A DNA stretch of 64,000 nt from Mannheimia granulomatis (GCF_013377255.1 NZ_CP016614.1:2178501-2242500), one strand, 5' to 3'. Shown: positions 1 to 8,893, numbered from the stretch's first letter. A program made the numbers and translations. The notes: generated from the sequence alone by a model not told the origin.

Positions 1-3000
1 ATTGATCGAGCCTGCGCCATCTGAATCATAGCTTAATTCGCCACTTGTACTATTATATTGGATATGGTTTCTGATGTTTGCATCATTTAATGCAGTAAAG
101 ATGCTATCATCAAACAGGAGCTTGTCTTCACCCACTACAAAATTGTCGATTTTATCTACCGAGCCGTCAAGCACGGAGCTAAAACGGAAAATATCCTCGC
201 CTGCACTTCCAATCAGCGTATCGCTGCCTCGCCCGCCATCTAAGATGTCATTACCGCCGTTACCACGTAATACGTTATTACCGTCATTACCCATCAGTAT
301 GTTGTTGCCATCATTACCTGTAGCATCAATATCATTACTTCCAATAAGAGAGAGATTTTCCACATTTTCCGATAAGGTGTAAGTTACACTGCTGTATATG
401 CTATCGGCTTCACCTGCATTGGCTTTTTCTGTTACTTTGTCAGCAATATTGTCCACTACATAGCGGTCGTTGCCTATACCACCTTCCATCAAATCAACAC
501 CTAAACCGCCATCTAGATAGTCATTACCTTCCCCACCATAAATTTCATCATCACCTGCCCCACCGCTGATATTATTATCCGCTTTGTTGCCAATTAAGAT
601 ATCCGCATATTTTGACCCGTTGAGGTTTTCAATTTGCGTGCCGTAGCCGATAAATGATTGCCCTTTGGTGTATTCTGAGTGGAAATAATCTTTGCTTAGA
701 TTGCCATCTACGCTCACATTCGCCAAGTTTTGCTCTTTAAAGTAGCTCGAATAGTCATAAGCAGACACTTTGACTTTCTCTTTCACAATAAAGGCATCGG
801 AGAATTGAGAGCGGTAGTAGTTCCACGAACCTGGTGTCAGGTTCACGATGACCCCCTCTTTTTCATAAGAGGCATCGAACGTATCAATGCCATTACCGTC
901 CCAAATATAAGTCGTACCATCTTTGACTTGTGAGGCGTAATGATTAAAGCCGTACACATCGTTACCTGCTCGTACATTTTTGTTAATACCGAAATGATAA
1001 TGCATAAAGGCAAGATCATAAATCGATACACCAAATACATTCGCGTGAGCAGTCGCATAATCAAAACCATAGGACATAATACTAAATTCGGTCGATTTAT
1101 CTTCGCCTTCTACATAACGCTTCCCTTGACCGTTTTTAAACTCGCTGAACTTACCGTCTGTATGTTGTGCAGACAGCGTATGATAAATTTCGTGGAACGC
1201 AGCAAATTTATCATATGTACTTTCCCCACCGAAACTTTTATCCATAATAAAGTCTCCGCCTAATCCAGCAACACCTAATGCGCCTCCCAAACGACCATCT
1301 TGTCCTGGATCTCGTTTACTGAAATCCGCACGAAGCAACTTCGTATCTGCTTCATCAAGGTTGTCCGTCTCTACAAATTGAATATTTGAAATTTCGCTAT
1401 ACTGCTTATACACCGCACGGAAAAGTGTTTTCATACTGTCGGTAAATTCCAAATAAGCATCACGATTGCTAATCCCCGAATCACGATAACCTTTATCGTA
1501 ATCAGCACCGTTCACAAAATGATATTTAATCACCGTTGGTTCAAGCGGATCAGCTTTCTTGCTATCGTATCCGCCAAATGGAATTTTCCTCACATAGCCC
1601 GCTTTAAAGTCGGCCGATCTTGCAATCGCGTGAATAAAATATGGTAAGTTATAACCCTCTTCGCCGTGAGTCGTCTTACGATCTTTCTCTAACGGAATCT
1701 CTTTATGAGGGTTCACAAACTCGCTACCGACTGCATCAGTCAAAGCGATTTCTGCAGAATCATTTACACGAATTGCATTACCTGCCATATCTTTCGTAAG
1801 CAAGGTTGCAGTGAGTTTTTGAGCAGCAACGGTTGCCAAGTCTGCATTATCCACAGAGAGATTAAAACGCAGATCTTGTCCCACACTACCAACGTACTTT
1901 TTGCCATTTACAACAATTTCAACCGTATCACCAGCTTGTGCTGTGCCTGACACTTCGCCACTGACTACGGTTTGCTGTTTAACCGGCTGAACCATATTGT
2001 TAGCGATAGTGTTGCTATCAAACTCTACACTGATTTTCTCAAATTCAGTTTTCGCTTGAACGCTGTTGGTTGCTAACGTATTGAACGTTTTTTGCGTTTC
2101 CGTACCGCTTAAATAGTAGATCTCTTTATGCGTATTATCGGTCAGAATTTTGTAGCTGATCGATTTGCCGACTAAGGTGTCATAGACCGATTTTTCTACA
2201 TCAAAATGGAATGAGAAATCGGCACGGTTAAAGCCTGCGGAGAACTCTTTGCCGTCAATGGTCACAATCAACGCTTTGATCGCATCGCTGTTATAACCCT
2301 GCTTATACACACTGTCATTAAAGTTGAGCTTACCGCCCACACGCACACCGCCGTAAACTTGGTTTACGCTCAGTGCATAATCGCCCACACTGGTGATATG
2401 AATATCCGCTGCGGCACGATCTTGCACTTGATATTGGTGCGATTTTGTCGCTTGAACTTGCAAACTGCTGTCCAGCGCCTGTCCGTCAATACGGTAATTC
2501 GGGTTATCCAATAGTGTTTTACCGCTCACTTTGAGGCTAAATGTCTGATTACTACCAACGGCGACACTGTGTTGCACACCGTTGATCGTGAGCAATACCG
2601 TTTTACCCTGTGCTGCGTCCGTGCCAGTTAATCGACCTGAAACAACAATATCGTCCGCCAATTTTTCTGTGACGTTGATTAGGTTATCGGTGGTCACTTT
2701 GTCAAATTCAATCTGAATATCCAGTGCTTTGACTTCATAATCTTGGCTTGCAGTTGCTGTGCCAACGTTGCCTGCCACATCTTTGCTCTCAATACTTGCG
2801 GATACATTACTGTTTGCTCGTAGCACATCGGCACTCACAGCTTGGCTGAACACTCCACCATTGCCAATCGCAACTTGGTAACTTTCTTTACCAATTTGTA
2901 ACGTTACGCTATCAGTCGGATTGTAATCGCCGCTGACTTTTCCACTGATAACCACATCACCGCTCAATTCGCCTGATGTCAGTACATTATCACTGCCGAC

Positions 3001-6000
3001 TTTGTCTAGCTCAATCTGCGGTTTCGGTGGTGTAATATCAACGATATAGGTTTTCGTTGCACTATTTTCTGCCGAATTGTTACTTAAATCGGTCGCTTTC
3101 ACTTTGGCAGAAATATTGCCATTGGCTGCCACAAGTACTGCGGTTTCTACCTCTACAAACCAAGTATCGCCGTTGCGAATGGCGTTATATTCTTTACCAT
3201 TCACATTGAGTATAACAGTCTGATTTTCGGTCGGCACATCACCATCTACTTTAACTTTACCACTGACTCGGGTTGTTGGATTTTGAGCTACATAAGCTTG
3301 GTTAATTGGAGTCAGATCGTCAATCGTGATTTCAGGCGTATTGATCTGAGTATCCACTACCGTATATTGCACATTTGCACTGCGAGCACCACCTGAATTC
3401 CCTGCGGTATCACGCAAGTTCGCTGTCAAATTCAAGGTCTTATCTTGATCTGCAACCAAATCACGCGTTGCAACCTCAATCTCAAAGTCACCGCTCACGC
3501 CGTCTACACGCTTAGTATAAATTTTGCCATTTACATTAAGTTGCAAATCAACATAAACACCTACACCATTTGCAGCGTTTGCATCGGCATTCGCTACATA
3601 GTTACCGCGTACGATTGTCGTCGCTTTTTGAATTTCCTGGCTGTCTATAACATTATTATCAGTAACATTTGTTAAATTCAGACTAGTCCAAGTTGGTGCA
3701 GAAGCTGAATAGACATAGCTTTTACTATCACTGATATTGGTAAATTTAGGCCCCGTATTTGGATCAAACTCTACCCAAGATGTACTGACTTTAACCGAAT
3801 CATATTTTTGCAACTCAGTACCGGCAATCTCATAGGTAAAGCTTGAAAGTAATGGCTTAACCGTTTGGGTCGATTTTGAATCTACATCAAACCCTACTGA
3901 TTTTGTTACAGCCACCACGCCGTCTTTAATAAACTCCAATTTTACATTACGAGCCAATCGAGGTGCAGAGGCAGGTGCATTTTCTAACTGACCGGTAATT
4001 TTAACCGTCCTAGCACTCTCTGTACTATTGATGAAGTTATCCCCTGTAATAGGATTTAACACAATTTTGTACTCTGGCGGGTTAGCCTGACTGGTAAATT
4101 TCTGTGAATCCGATTTTTCTCCACCAACATTACCAGCATTATCTCTACCACTTACAGTTGCAATAACGGTGTCATATTTAATTAACTCCGAACCATCAAC
4201 TTCCGCCGTAAATGTTCCATTATCAGATAGCGTTGCATTGATCAATTTACGTGATGTCGAACAACTCTCGCAACTACACAGAGCCAACACGACATTATTA
4301 CTATCTCCGGCATTAAAACTGTTGATCGTACCAGTAAGCGTAATTTTATCAGAAGCCTTCAACTCATCATTACTAATGAAATTATCTCCCGTAATCTGGT
4401 TCAAGGTTACAGTCGGTGCAGGCGGATCAATATCCACATCATAATTTTTATTGGCACTTGCCGTTGCCGTATTGCCTGCCTCATCTTTGGTGACGATGCT
4501 GGCATCGATACTACGGTGATTGATTAACGTTTCGCCAGAGACTAGTAAATTAAAGTCGCCATTTGCAGTAATCTCCACCTCTTTCACAATCGAACCAATA
4601 CTAAGCAGGACTTTATCGCCTGCTTTGGCATTTGCAACATTTCCTGAAATTTTGACCGCTTGTCGACTTTCTTCAAGGTTTATAATGTCATCTTCAGCAA
4701 TTTTATTGAAAGTTATCACCGGCTTCTCGATTTGAGTATCAACCTTATAAGTCATTGCATTTTCAGCGGATACAGCCTGCCCTTTTTCCTCTGCAGCTAA
4801 TTTGACCGATACGTTTTGCAAGCCTTGATTTTTCACTAAATCGCTGCCTGCAACTAATAAACGCCAAGATTTGCCATCTTCGCTAATTTGTGCATCTTGC
4901 TCCATCCCGTTAATCGACACAGTGACTGAGCGCGATGTCGCCGAGTCTGCAAGAGTAATATCGCCCGAAAGCACAAAGCTACCTTTGCTGTCTGCTTGGT
5001 TGATCAAACCATTATTGATCGAGTTTATAGTGATTGCTGGTTTAACCGGCTCATCCTCCTTTGGTGGCTGTTCCGGTTGAGCTGGTTGTTTCGGTTGAGC
5101 TGGCTGTTCCGGCTGAGCTGGTTTTTCCGGTTGAGTCGGCTGTTCCGGCTGAGTCGGCTTTTCCGGTTGAGTCGGTTGTTCCGGTTGAGTCGGTTGTTCC
5201 GGTTGAGTCGGTTGTTCCGGTTGAGTCGGTTGTTCCGGTTGAGTCGGTTGTTCCGGTTGAGCTGGTTTTTCCGGCTGAGCTGGTTGTTCCGGCTGAGCTG
5301 GTTGCTCCGGCTGAGCTGGTTTTTCCGGTTGAGCGGGTTGTGCCGGTTGAGCTGGTTGTGCCGGTTGAGTCGGTTGCTCCGGCTGAGTTGGCTGTTCCGG
5401 TTGAGTCGGTTTTTCCGGCTGAGCTGGTTTTTCCGGTTGAGAGGGTTGTGCCGGTTGAGCTGGTTGCTCCGGCTGAGCTGGTTTTTCCGGCTGAGCTGGT
5501 TTTTCCGGCTGAGTTGGCTGTTCCGGCTGAGTTGGCTGTTCCGGCTGAGTTGGCTGTTCCGGTTGAGCTGGCTGTTCCGGTTGAGCTGGTTTTTCCGGTT
5601 GAGTCGGTTTTTCCGGCTGAGTACTGCTATTAGAGGTAGAGGTTTGCTTACCACCCCGATTCACAAGTGCTACACTGCCTAATGTAGCAAGACCTAATGC
5701 CGAAAACCCTAATGTGCTTAATAGAGTCGCTGAAGGTGCAATTACTTCTGTTGCAGTTGCAATGTTTGCTTCCAACTGCTTTAACGTCGCCGGGTCAGTT
5801 ACCGGCACATAATCATGATAGTCTTCTAAAAGTAGAATCGGTGCTTCTTCATTTGGCAAATAAATATAGAGATCATCCCCTACAGTTTTAGTGGTGATTT
5901 CTTCAAGCAACTCACCATCTTTGGTGATTTTATAACTTGTATTACTTTTTGCCTCGATTGTAAGGAGATTTTTATCGTCCAAAGGTAAGGTTTCAATTTG

Positions 6001-6042
6001 ATTATTATGTGTGATAATCAACTGATAGGTAGGTGCTGTCAT
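1..6042 (-). CDS. Giant RTX adhesin with serralysin-like metalloprotease domain (C-terminus cut by window edge)
   Basis: An unbroken minus frame of 2014 codons starts at ATG 6042 behind AAGGATAG and is still open at base 1. Domains in order: N-terminal domain (1-90) and a hydrophobic stretch (about 95-125), reminiscent of BapA-type adhesin N-termini; 31 (A/T)QPE(K/Q)P hexapeptides (141-326); about ten Ig-like modules of 100-130 residues (337-1430), several opening with a motif like ITGDNFI; a metzincin domain with HEIYHTLSAQH (H1617, E1618, H1621, H1627) and Met-turn SIMSYG (M1656); then Asp/Gly-rich RTX repeats such as GGNDILDGG and a tail containing TSGELSYDSDGAG. No signal peptide is seen, so type I secretion is inferred; no ABC exporter, membrane-fusion or TolC gene lies in the window. 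Role inferred: a surface adhesin or secreted protease acting on host or matrix proteins. Its substrate is unknown. Confidence 0.88.
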   Translation of the reverse strand, partial: MTAPTYQLIITHNNQIETLPLDDKNLLTIEAKSNTSYKITKDGELLEEITTKTVGDDLYIYLPNEEAPILLLEDYHDYVPVTDPATLKQLEANIATATEVIAPSATLLSTLGFSALGLATLGSVALVNRGGKQTSTSNSSTQPEKPTQPEKPAQPEQPAQPEQPTQPEQPTQPEQPTQPEKPAQPEKPAQPEQPAQPAQPSQPEKPAQPEKPTQPEQPTQPEQPTQPAQPAQPAQPAQPEKPAQPEQPAQPEQPAQPEKPAQPEQPTQPEQPTQPEQPTQPEQPTQPEQPTQPEKPTQPEQPTQPEKPAQPEQPAQPKQPAQPEQPPKEDEPVKPAITINSINNGLINQADSKGSFVLSGDITLADSATSRSVTVSINGMEQDAQISEDGKSWRLLVAGSDLVKNQGLQNVSVKLAAEEKGQAVSAENAMTYKVDTQIEKPVITFNKIAEDDIINLEESRQAVKISGNVANAKAGDKVLLSIGSIVKEVEITANGDFNLLVSGETLINHRSIDASIVTKDEAGNTATASANKNYDVDIDPPAPTVTLNQITGDNFISNDELKASDKITLTGTINSFNAGDSNNVVLALCSCESCSTSRKLINATLSDNGTFTAEVDGSELIKYDTVIATVSGRDNAGNVGGEKSDSQKFTSQANPPEYKIVLNPITGDNFINSTESARTVKITGQLENAPASAPRLARNVKLEFIKDGVVAVTKSVGFDVDSKSTQTVKPLLSSFTYEIAGTELQKYDSVKVSTSWVEFDPNTGPKFTNISDSKSYVYSASAPTWTSLNLTNVTDNNVIDSQEIQKATTIVRGNYVANADANAANGVGVYVDLQLNVNGKIYTKRVDGVSGDFEIEVATRDLVADQDKTLNLTANLRDTAGNSGGARSANVQYTVVDTQINTPEITIDDLTPINQAYVAQNPTTRVSGKVKVDGDVPTENQTVILNVNGKEYNAIRNGDTWFVEVETAVLVAANGNISAKVKATDLSNNSAENSATKTYIVDITPPKPQIELDKVGSDNVLTSGELSGDVVISGKVSGDYNPTDSVTLQIGKESYQVAIGNGGVFSQAVSADVLRANSNVSASIESKDVAGNVGTATASQDYEVKALDIQIEFDKVTTDNLINVTEKLADDIVVSGRLTGTDAAQGKTVLLTINGVQHSVAVGSNQTFSLKVSGKTLLDNPNYRIDGQALDSSLQVQATKSHQYQVQDRAAADIHITSVGDYALSVNQVYGGVRVGGKLNFNDSVYKQGYNSDAIKALIVTIDGKEFSAGFNRADFSFHFDVEKSVYDTLVGKSISYKILTDNTHKEIYYLSGTETQKTFNTLATNSVQAKTEFEKISVEFDSNTIANNMVQPVKQQTVVSGEVSGTAQAGDTVEIVVNGKKYVGSVGQDLRFNLSVDNADLATVAAQKLTATLLTKDMAGNAIRVNDSAEIALTDAVGSEFVNPHKEIPLEKDRKTTHGEEGYNLPYFIHAIARSADFKAGYVRKIPFGGYDSKKADPLEPTVIKYHFVNGADYDKGYRDSGISNRDAYLEFTDSMKTLFRAVYKQYSEISNIQFVETDNLDEADTKLLRADFSKRDPGQDGRLGGALGVAGLGGDFIMDKSFGGESTYDKFAAFHEIYHTLSAQHTDGKFSEFKNGQGKRYVEGEDKSTEFSIMSYGFDYATAHANVFGVSIYDLAFMHYHFGINKNVRAGNDVYGFNHYASQVKDGTTYIWDGNGIDTFDASYEKEGVIVNLTPGSWNYYRSQFSDAFIVKEKVKVSAYDYSSYFKEQNLANVSVDGNLSKDYFHSEYTKGQSFIGYGTQIENLNGSKYADILIGNKADNNISGGAGDDEIYGGEGNDYLDGGLGVDLMEGGIGNDRYVVDNIADKVTEKANAGEADSIYSSVTYTLSENVENLSLIGSNDIDATGNDGNNILMGNDGNNVLRGNGGNDILDGGRGSDTLIGSAGEDIFRFSSVLDGSVDKIDNFVVGEDKLLFDDSIFTALNDANIRNHIQYNSTSGELSYDSDGAGSIN
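5065..5622 (-). repeat. 31 tandem 18-bp units encoding a Pro/Gln/Glu-rich linker
   Basis: The 558-bp block translates as 186 residues, i.e. 31 hexapeptides of the form (A/T)QPE(K/Q)P, with variants AQPAQP, SQPEKP and AQPKQP. Because each unit is 18 bp, no unit adds a stop in any frame, and long false frames appear on both strands. The block lies between the N-terminal hydrophobic segment and the first Ig-like module, where a stiff extended stalk would fit. Copy number is likely to vary by slippage or recombination without breaking the frame. Confidence 0.9.
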
Positions 6043-6199
6043 AACTGAGACTATCCTTGTAAAAGGGGGTTAAAGTTGGGCAAATTATCCTTGAATCTGC
6101 TATCCAAAAATGTTCATTCAGAGTTATCTTAATTCACACACCAAAATTTCCTTAAAATGAACAAAATTTCCCGATATTTTACTATAGTTGAAATAAGAA

Positions 6200-6216
6200 C
6201 GCATAATGATTATGCG
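6200..6216. promoter_or_regulatory. Perfect 17-bp palindrome between adhesin and dnaK
   Basis: CGCATAATGATTATGCG is an 8+1+8 perfect dyad about 160 bp upstream of the adhesin start and 80 bp upstream of the dnaK heat-shock promoter. It is not followed by a U-tract in either direction, so it looks more like an operator than a terminator. The binding protein is unknown. The rest of the 354-bp gap is AT-rich, with one uptake-signal core (ACAAGCGGT near 6249). Confidence 0.35.
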
Positions 6217-6296
6217 GACTTAGGTAAATTTATAGCCAAACTCACACAACAAGCGGTTATTTTTTGCAAAAATTTTACAATTTTTTTAATTTCCCT

Positions 6297-6325
6297 CTTG
6301 AAGGCTTAAATTTCGCCCCTATTTA
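6297..6325 (+). promoter_or_regulatory. Sigma-32 (RpoH) heat-shock promoter of dnaK
   Basis: CTTGAAG (6297-6303), a 12-bp spacer and CCCCTATTTA (6316-6325) match the known RpoH consensus CTTGAAA-N11-16-CCCCATnT closely. It lies about 70 bp upstream of the dnaK ATG. Heat-shock control of dnaK is established in related bacteria; the assignment here rests on the motif. Confidence 0.75.
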
Positions 6326-6396
6326 TGGTTTCGTCTAAGCGGGAATATTATCTCGCTTCTTTTTAAAAATGAATTTATAACTAGAGGAATCATAAA

Positions 6397-8295
6397 ATGG
6401 GTAAAATCATTGGTATTGACTTAGGTACAACAAACTCTTGTGTGGCAGTAATGGACGGCGACAAACCACGCGTAATTGAAAACGCAGAAGGTGCACGTAC
6501 AACTCCGTCAATTATTGCTTATACCGATAAAGAAACATTAGTGGGTCAGCCGGCAAAACGTCAGGCAATTACAAACCCGAAAAATACTTTATTTGCAATT
6601 AAACGTTTAATCGGTCGTCGTTTTAGCGATTCAGAAGTACAACGCGATATTGAAATTATGCCGTTTGAAATCAGCAAAGCAGATAATGGTGATGCGTGGG
6701 TAACAGTAAAAGGTGAAAAATTAGCGCCGCCACAAATCTCTGCTGAAATTTTGAAAAAAATGAAGAAAACCGCAGAAGATTTCTTAGGTGAGCCGGTAAC
6801 CGAAGCAGTAATCACTGTGCCTGCGTACTTTAACGATGCACAACGTCAAGCCACTAAAGATGCAGGGCGTATTGCAGGTTTAGATGTTAAACGTATCATC
6901 AACGAACCAACAGCGGCAGCTCTTGCATACGGTTTAGATTCTAAGAAAGAGAACCAAACAATCGCGGTTTACGACTTAGGTGGTGGTACATTCGATATCT
7001 CAATTATCGAAATTGATAACTTTGATGGTGAGCAAACCTTTGAAGTACGTGCAACCAACGGTGATACTCACTTAGGTGGTGAAGACTTCGATAACCGTGT
7101 AATCAACTACTTAGTGGAAGAGTTCCAAAAAGAACAAGGTGTTGATTTACGCAATGACCCAATGGCGATGCAACGTGTGAAAGAAGCTGCAGAGAAAGCG
7201 AAAATTGAGCTTTCTTCCGCACAAGAAACAGAAGTGAATCTTCCGTACATCACAGCAGATGCAACAGGCCCGAAACACTTAAACATCAAAGTAACCCGTG
7301 CGAAATTAGAGGCATTGGTGGAAGATTTAGTAAACCGTTCATTAGAGCCATTAAAAACCGCATTAGCGGACGCAGGCTTATCGGTTAGCGACATCAATGA
7401 TGTGATTTTAGTGGGCGGCCAAACCCGTATGCCGTTAGTACAGAAAAAAGTAGCAGACTTCTTCGGTAAAGAACCTCGCAAAGATGTAAACCCGGATGAA
7501 GCGGTTGCAATCGGTGCGGCAGTTCAAGGCGGTGTATTAAGTGGCTCGGTAACAGATGTATTATTGTTAGACGTTACTCCACTTTCATTAGGTATTGAAA
7601 CCATGGGCGGTGTAATGACAACGCTTATTGAGAAAAACACCACGATTCCAACCAAAAAATCGCAAGTGTTCTCAACCGCGGAAGATAACCAAAGTGCAGT
7701 AACGATTCACGTGTTACAAGGCGAGCGTAAACGTGCCGCAGACAATAAATCTTTAGGTCAATTCAACCTTGAAGGTATTAACCCTGCACCACGTGGTATG
7801 CCACAAATTGAAGTAACTTTTGATATTGATGCTAACGGTATTATCAACGTATCGGCGAAAGATAAAAACACCGGTAAAGAGCAACAAATCAAAATCCAAG
7901 CATCTTCAGGCTTAAGCGATGAAGAAGTAGAACAAATGGTACGTGACGCGGAAGCCAACGCAGAAGCAGATAAGAAATTTGAAGAGTTAGTGCAAACCCG
8001 TAACCAAGCAGACGGTATCGCACACGCAACCCGCAAACAAATTTCTGAAGCAGGCGATGCGTTAAATGCGGATGATAAAGCTAAAATCGAAGCGGCTGTT
8101 GCTGAGTTAGAAACTGCAGCAAAAGGCGAAGACAAAGCAGACATCGAAGCGAAAATCGAAGCATTAATCAAAGCCTCCGAACCGCTAATGCAAGCCGCTC
8201 AAGCAAAAGCCCAAGCCGGCGAACAACCACAACAATCAGCAAAAGATGATGGCGTGGTGGATGCGGAATTTGAAGAAGTGAAAGATAATAAATAA
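6397..8295 (+). CDS. dnaK: Molecular chaperone DnaK (Hsp70)
   Basis: 632 residues, normal length for DnaK. The ATPase domain opens with IIGIDLGTTNSCVAV and carries the phosphate-2 motif DLGGGTFD; the substrate-binding domain follows from about residue 390 and the C-terminus ends in the acidic DAEFEEVKD motif of proteobacterial DnaK. It folds and protects cytoplasmic proteins with DnaJ and GrpE. AGAGGA precedes the ATG, and a sigma-32-type promoter lies upstream. dnaJ is the next large gene but is separated by about 1.1 kb holding two small genes, and dnaK has its own terminator. Confidence 0.99.
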   Translation: MGKIIGIDLGTTNSCVAVMDGDKPRVIENAEGARTTPSIIAYTDKETLVGQPAKRQAITNPKNTLFAIKRLIGRRFSDSEVQRDIEIMPFEISKADNGDAWVTVKGEKLAPPQISAEILKKMKKTAEDFLGEPVTEAVITVPAYFNDAQRQATKDAGRIAGLDVKRIINEPTAAALAYGLDSKKENQTIAVYDLGGGTFDISIIEIDNFDGEQTFEVRATNGDTHLGGEDFDNRVINYLVEEFQKEQGVDLRNDPMAMQRVKEAAEKAKIELSSAQETEVNLPYITADATGPKHLNIKVTRAKLEALVEDLVNRSLEPLKTALADAGLSVSDINDVILVGGQTRMPLVQKKVADFFGKEPRKDVNPDEAVAIGAAVQGGVLSGSVTDVLLLDVTPLSLGIETMGGVMTTLIEKNTTIPTKKSQVFSTAEDNQSAVTIHVLQGERKRAADNKSLGQFNLEGINPAPRGMPQIEVTFDIDANGIINVSAKDKNTGKEQQIKIQASSGLSDEEVEQMVRDAEANAEADKKFEELVQTRNQADGIAHATRKQISEAGDALNADDKAKIEAAVAELETAAKGEDKADIEAKIEALIKASEPLMQAAQAKAQAGEQPQQSAKDDGVVDAEFEEVKDNK

Positions 8296-8313
8296 TCTTT
8301 GCTAACCAATATA

Positions 8314-8335
8314 GGGGCGAAACATCTTTCGCCCC
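8314..8335 (+). terminator. Rho-independent terminator of dnaK
   Basis: A perfect stem GGGGCGAAA / TTTCGCCCC with loop CATC is followed by TTTT, 19 bp after the dnaK stop. It would separate dnaK from the genes up to dnaJ. Confidence 0.85.
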
Positions 8336-8345
8336 TTTTGCATAT

Positions 8346-8370
8346 AACCTAGCACAATCCGTGCTAGGTT
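8346..8370. repeat. Perfect 10-bp stem inverted repeat behind dnaK
   Basis: AACCTAGCAC and GTGCTAGGTT flank the loop AATCC. No U-tract follows on the plus strand. It sits 10 bp after the dnaK terminator and could be a second transcript-end structure or a small repeat. Confidence 0.6.
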
Positions 8371-8393
8371 AGGCATAGCCCTCCGGCGCTGTG

Positions 8394-8425
8394 CAAGCGG
8401 TGATTTTTTAAGAAAATTTTGCAAA
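8394..8425 (+). repeat. Extended uptake signal, left copy flanking the VapD-like gene
   Basis: A 32-bp sequence starting CAAGCGGTGA and ending TTTTGCAAA, identical base for base to 8862-8893 and in the same orientation. It fits the Actinobacillus-type DNA uptake signal core plus its AT tail. It ends 10 bp before the VapD-like ATG. Confidence 0.8.
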
Positions 8426-8435
8426 AGGTAACATT

Positions 8436-8861
8436 ATGAGCCGATACCTCATCACTTTCGATATGGACACCAATTGTCTAAAAGAAAACTACCACGGCAA
8501 TACATTCAATAATGCCTATTACGATATTCGCAACGTATTGAAACAGCACGGCTTTGAAAATTTGCAAGGGAGCGTTTATTTAGGTAATGAAGGCATTAGC
8601 GAGGCTCATGGAACCATTGCAATTCAAGAGCTTACCGCAAAATTTAAGTGGTTTTACCCTTGTGTATCGAATATCAAATTTTATCGGATTGAAAGTGATT
8701 TAAATGCAGATTTCATCGCTTACAACGTGCATAAAGCTCGTGAGAAATTTGAGAAACAGTTACTAGCTTTAGAACAAACGTTAATTGATACTGGTTTAAG
8801 CCGTATTCAAATTGATGAAATTCTGAAAAAGCAGGTGTTTAGTTTAGAAGAACAATCGTAA
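8436..8861 (+). CDS. VapD-like endoribonuclease family protein
   Basis: 141 residues. The N-terminal 95 residues carry VapD features: a start of the type RYLITFDMDTNCL, then NAYYDIRNVLKQHGFE, QGSVYLG and a final beta strand around IKFYRIES. VapD proteins have a Cas2-like ferredoxin fold and several are toxin endoribonucleases; the early Asp (FDMD) is where the family places a catalytic residue. This copy has a charged helical extension of about 45 residues (KAREKFEKQLLALEQ onward) beyond the roughly 95-residue classical length. It lies between dnaK and dnaJ, flanked by identical uptake signals, and ends just before an unknown 100-aa gene. Toxin activity is inferred from family only. Confidence 0.72.
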   Translation: MSRYLITFDMDTNCLKENYHGNTFNNAYYDIRNVLKQHGFENLQGSVYLGNEGISEAHGTIAIQELTAKFKWFYPCVSNIKFYRIESDLNADFIAYNVHKAREKFEKQLLALEQTLIDTGLSRIQIDEILKKQVFSLEEQS

Positions 8862-8893
8862 CAAGCGGTGATTTTTTAAGAAAATTTTGCAAA
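8862..8893 (+). repeat. Extended uptake signal, right copy; overlaps the next start codon
   Basis: Identical to 8394-8425. It begins 1 bp after the end of the VapD-like gene, and its last base is the A of the ATG of the following gene (8893-8895). Confidence 0.8.

Noticed and set aside
1..2900. Small plus-strand frames opposite the adhesin (for example 74-382, 940-1263, 1705-1950)
   Set aside because: All are antisense to the continuous adhesin-protease frame and show no family resemblance.
5065..5622. Regular short repeats resembling a CRISPR array
   Set aside because: The units are contiguous 18-bp coding repeats without spacers, and no cas genes are nearby.
4996..5682. Long open frames on the plus strand and in a second minus frame over the hexapeptide repeat
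   Set aside because: They arise because the repeat unit is 18 bp with no stop in any frame; the products are low-complexity (FRLSWL-, VPVE- and NRN-type repeats). The frame joined to the N-terminal, Ig-like and protease domains is the real one.
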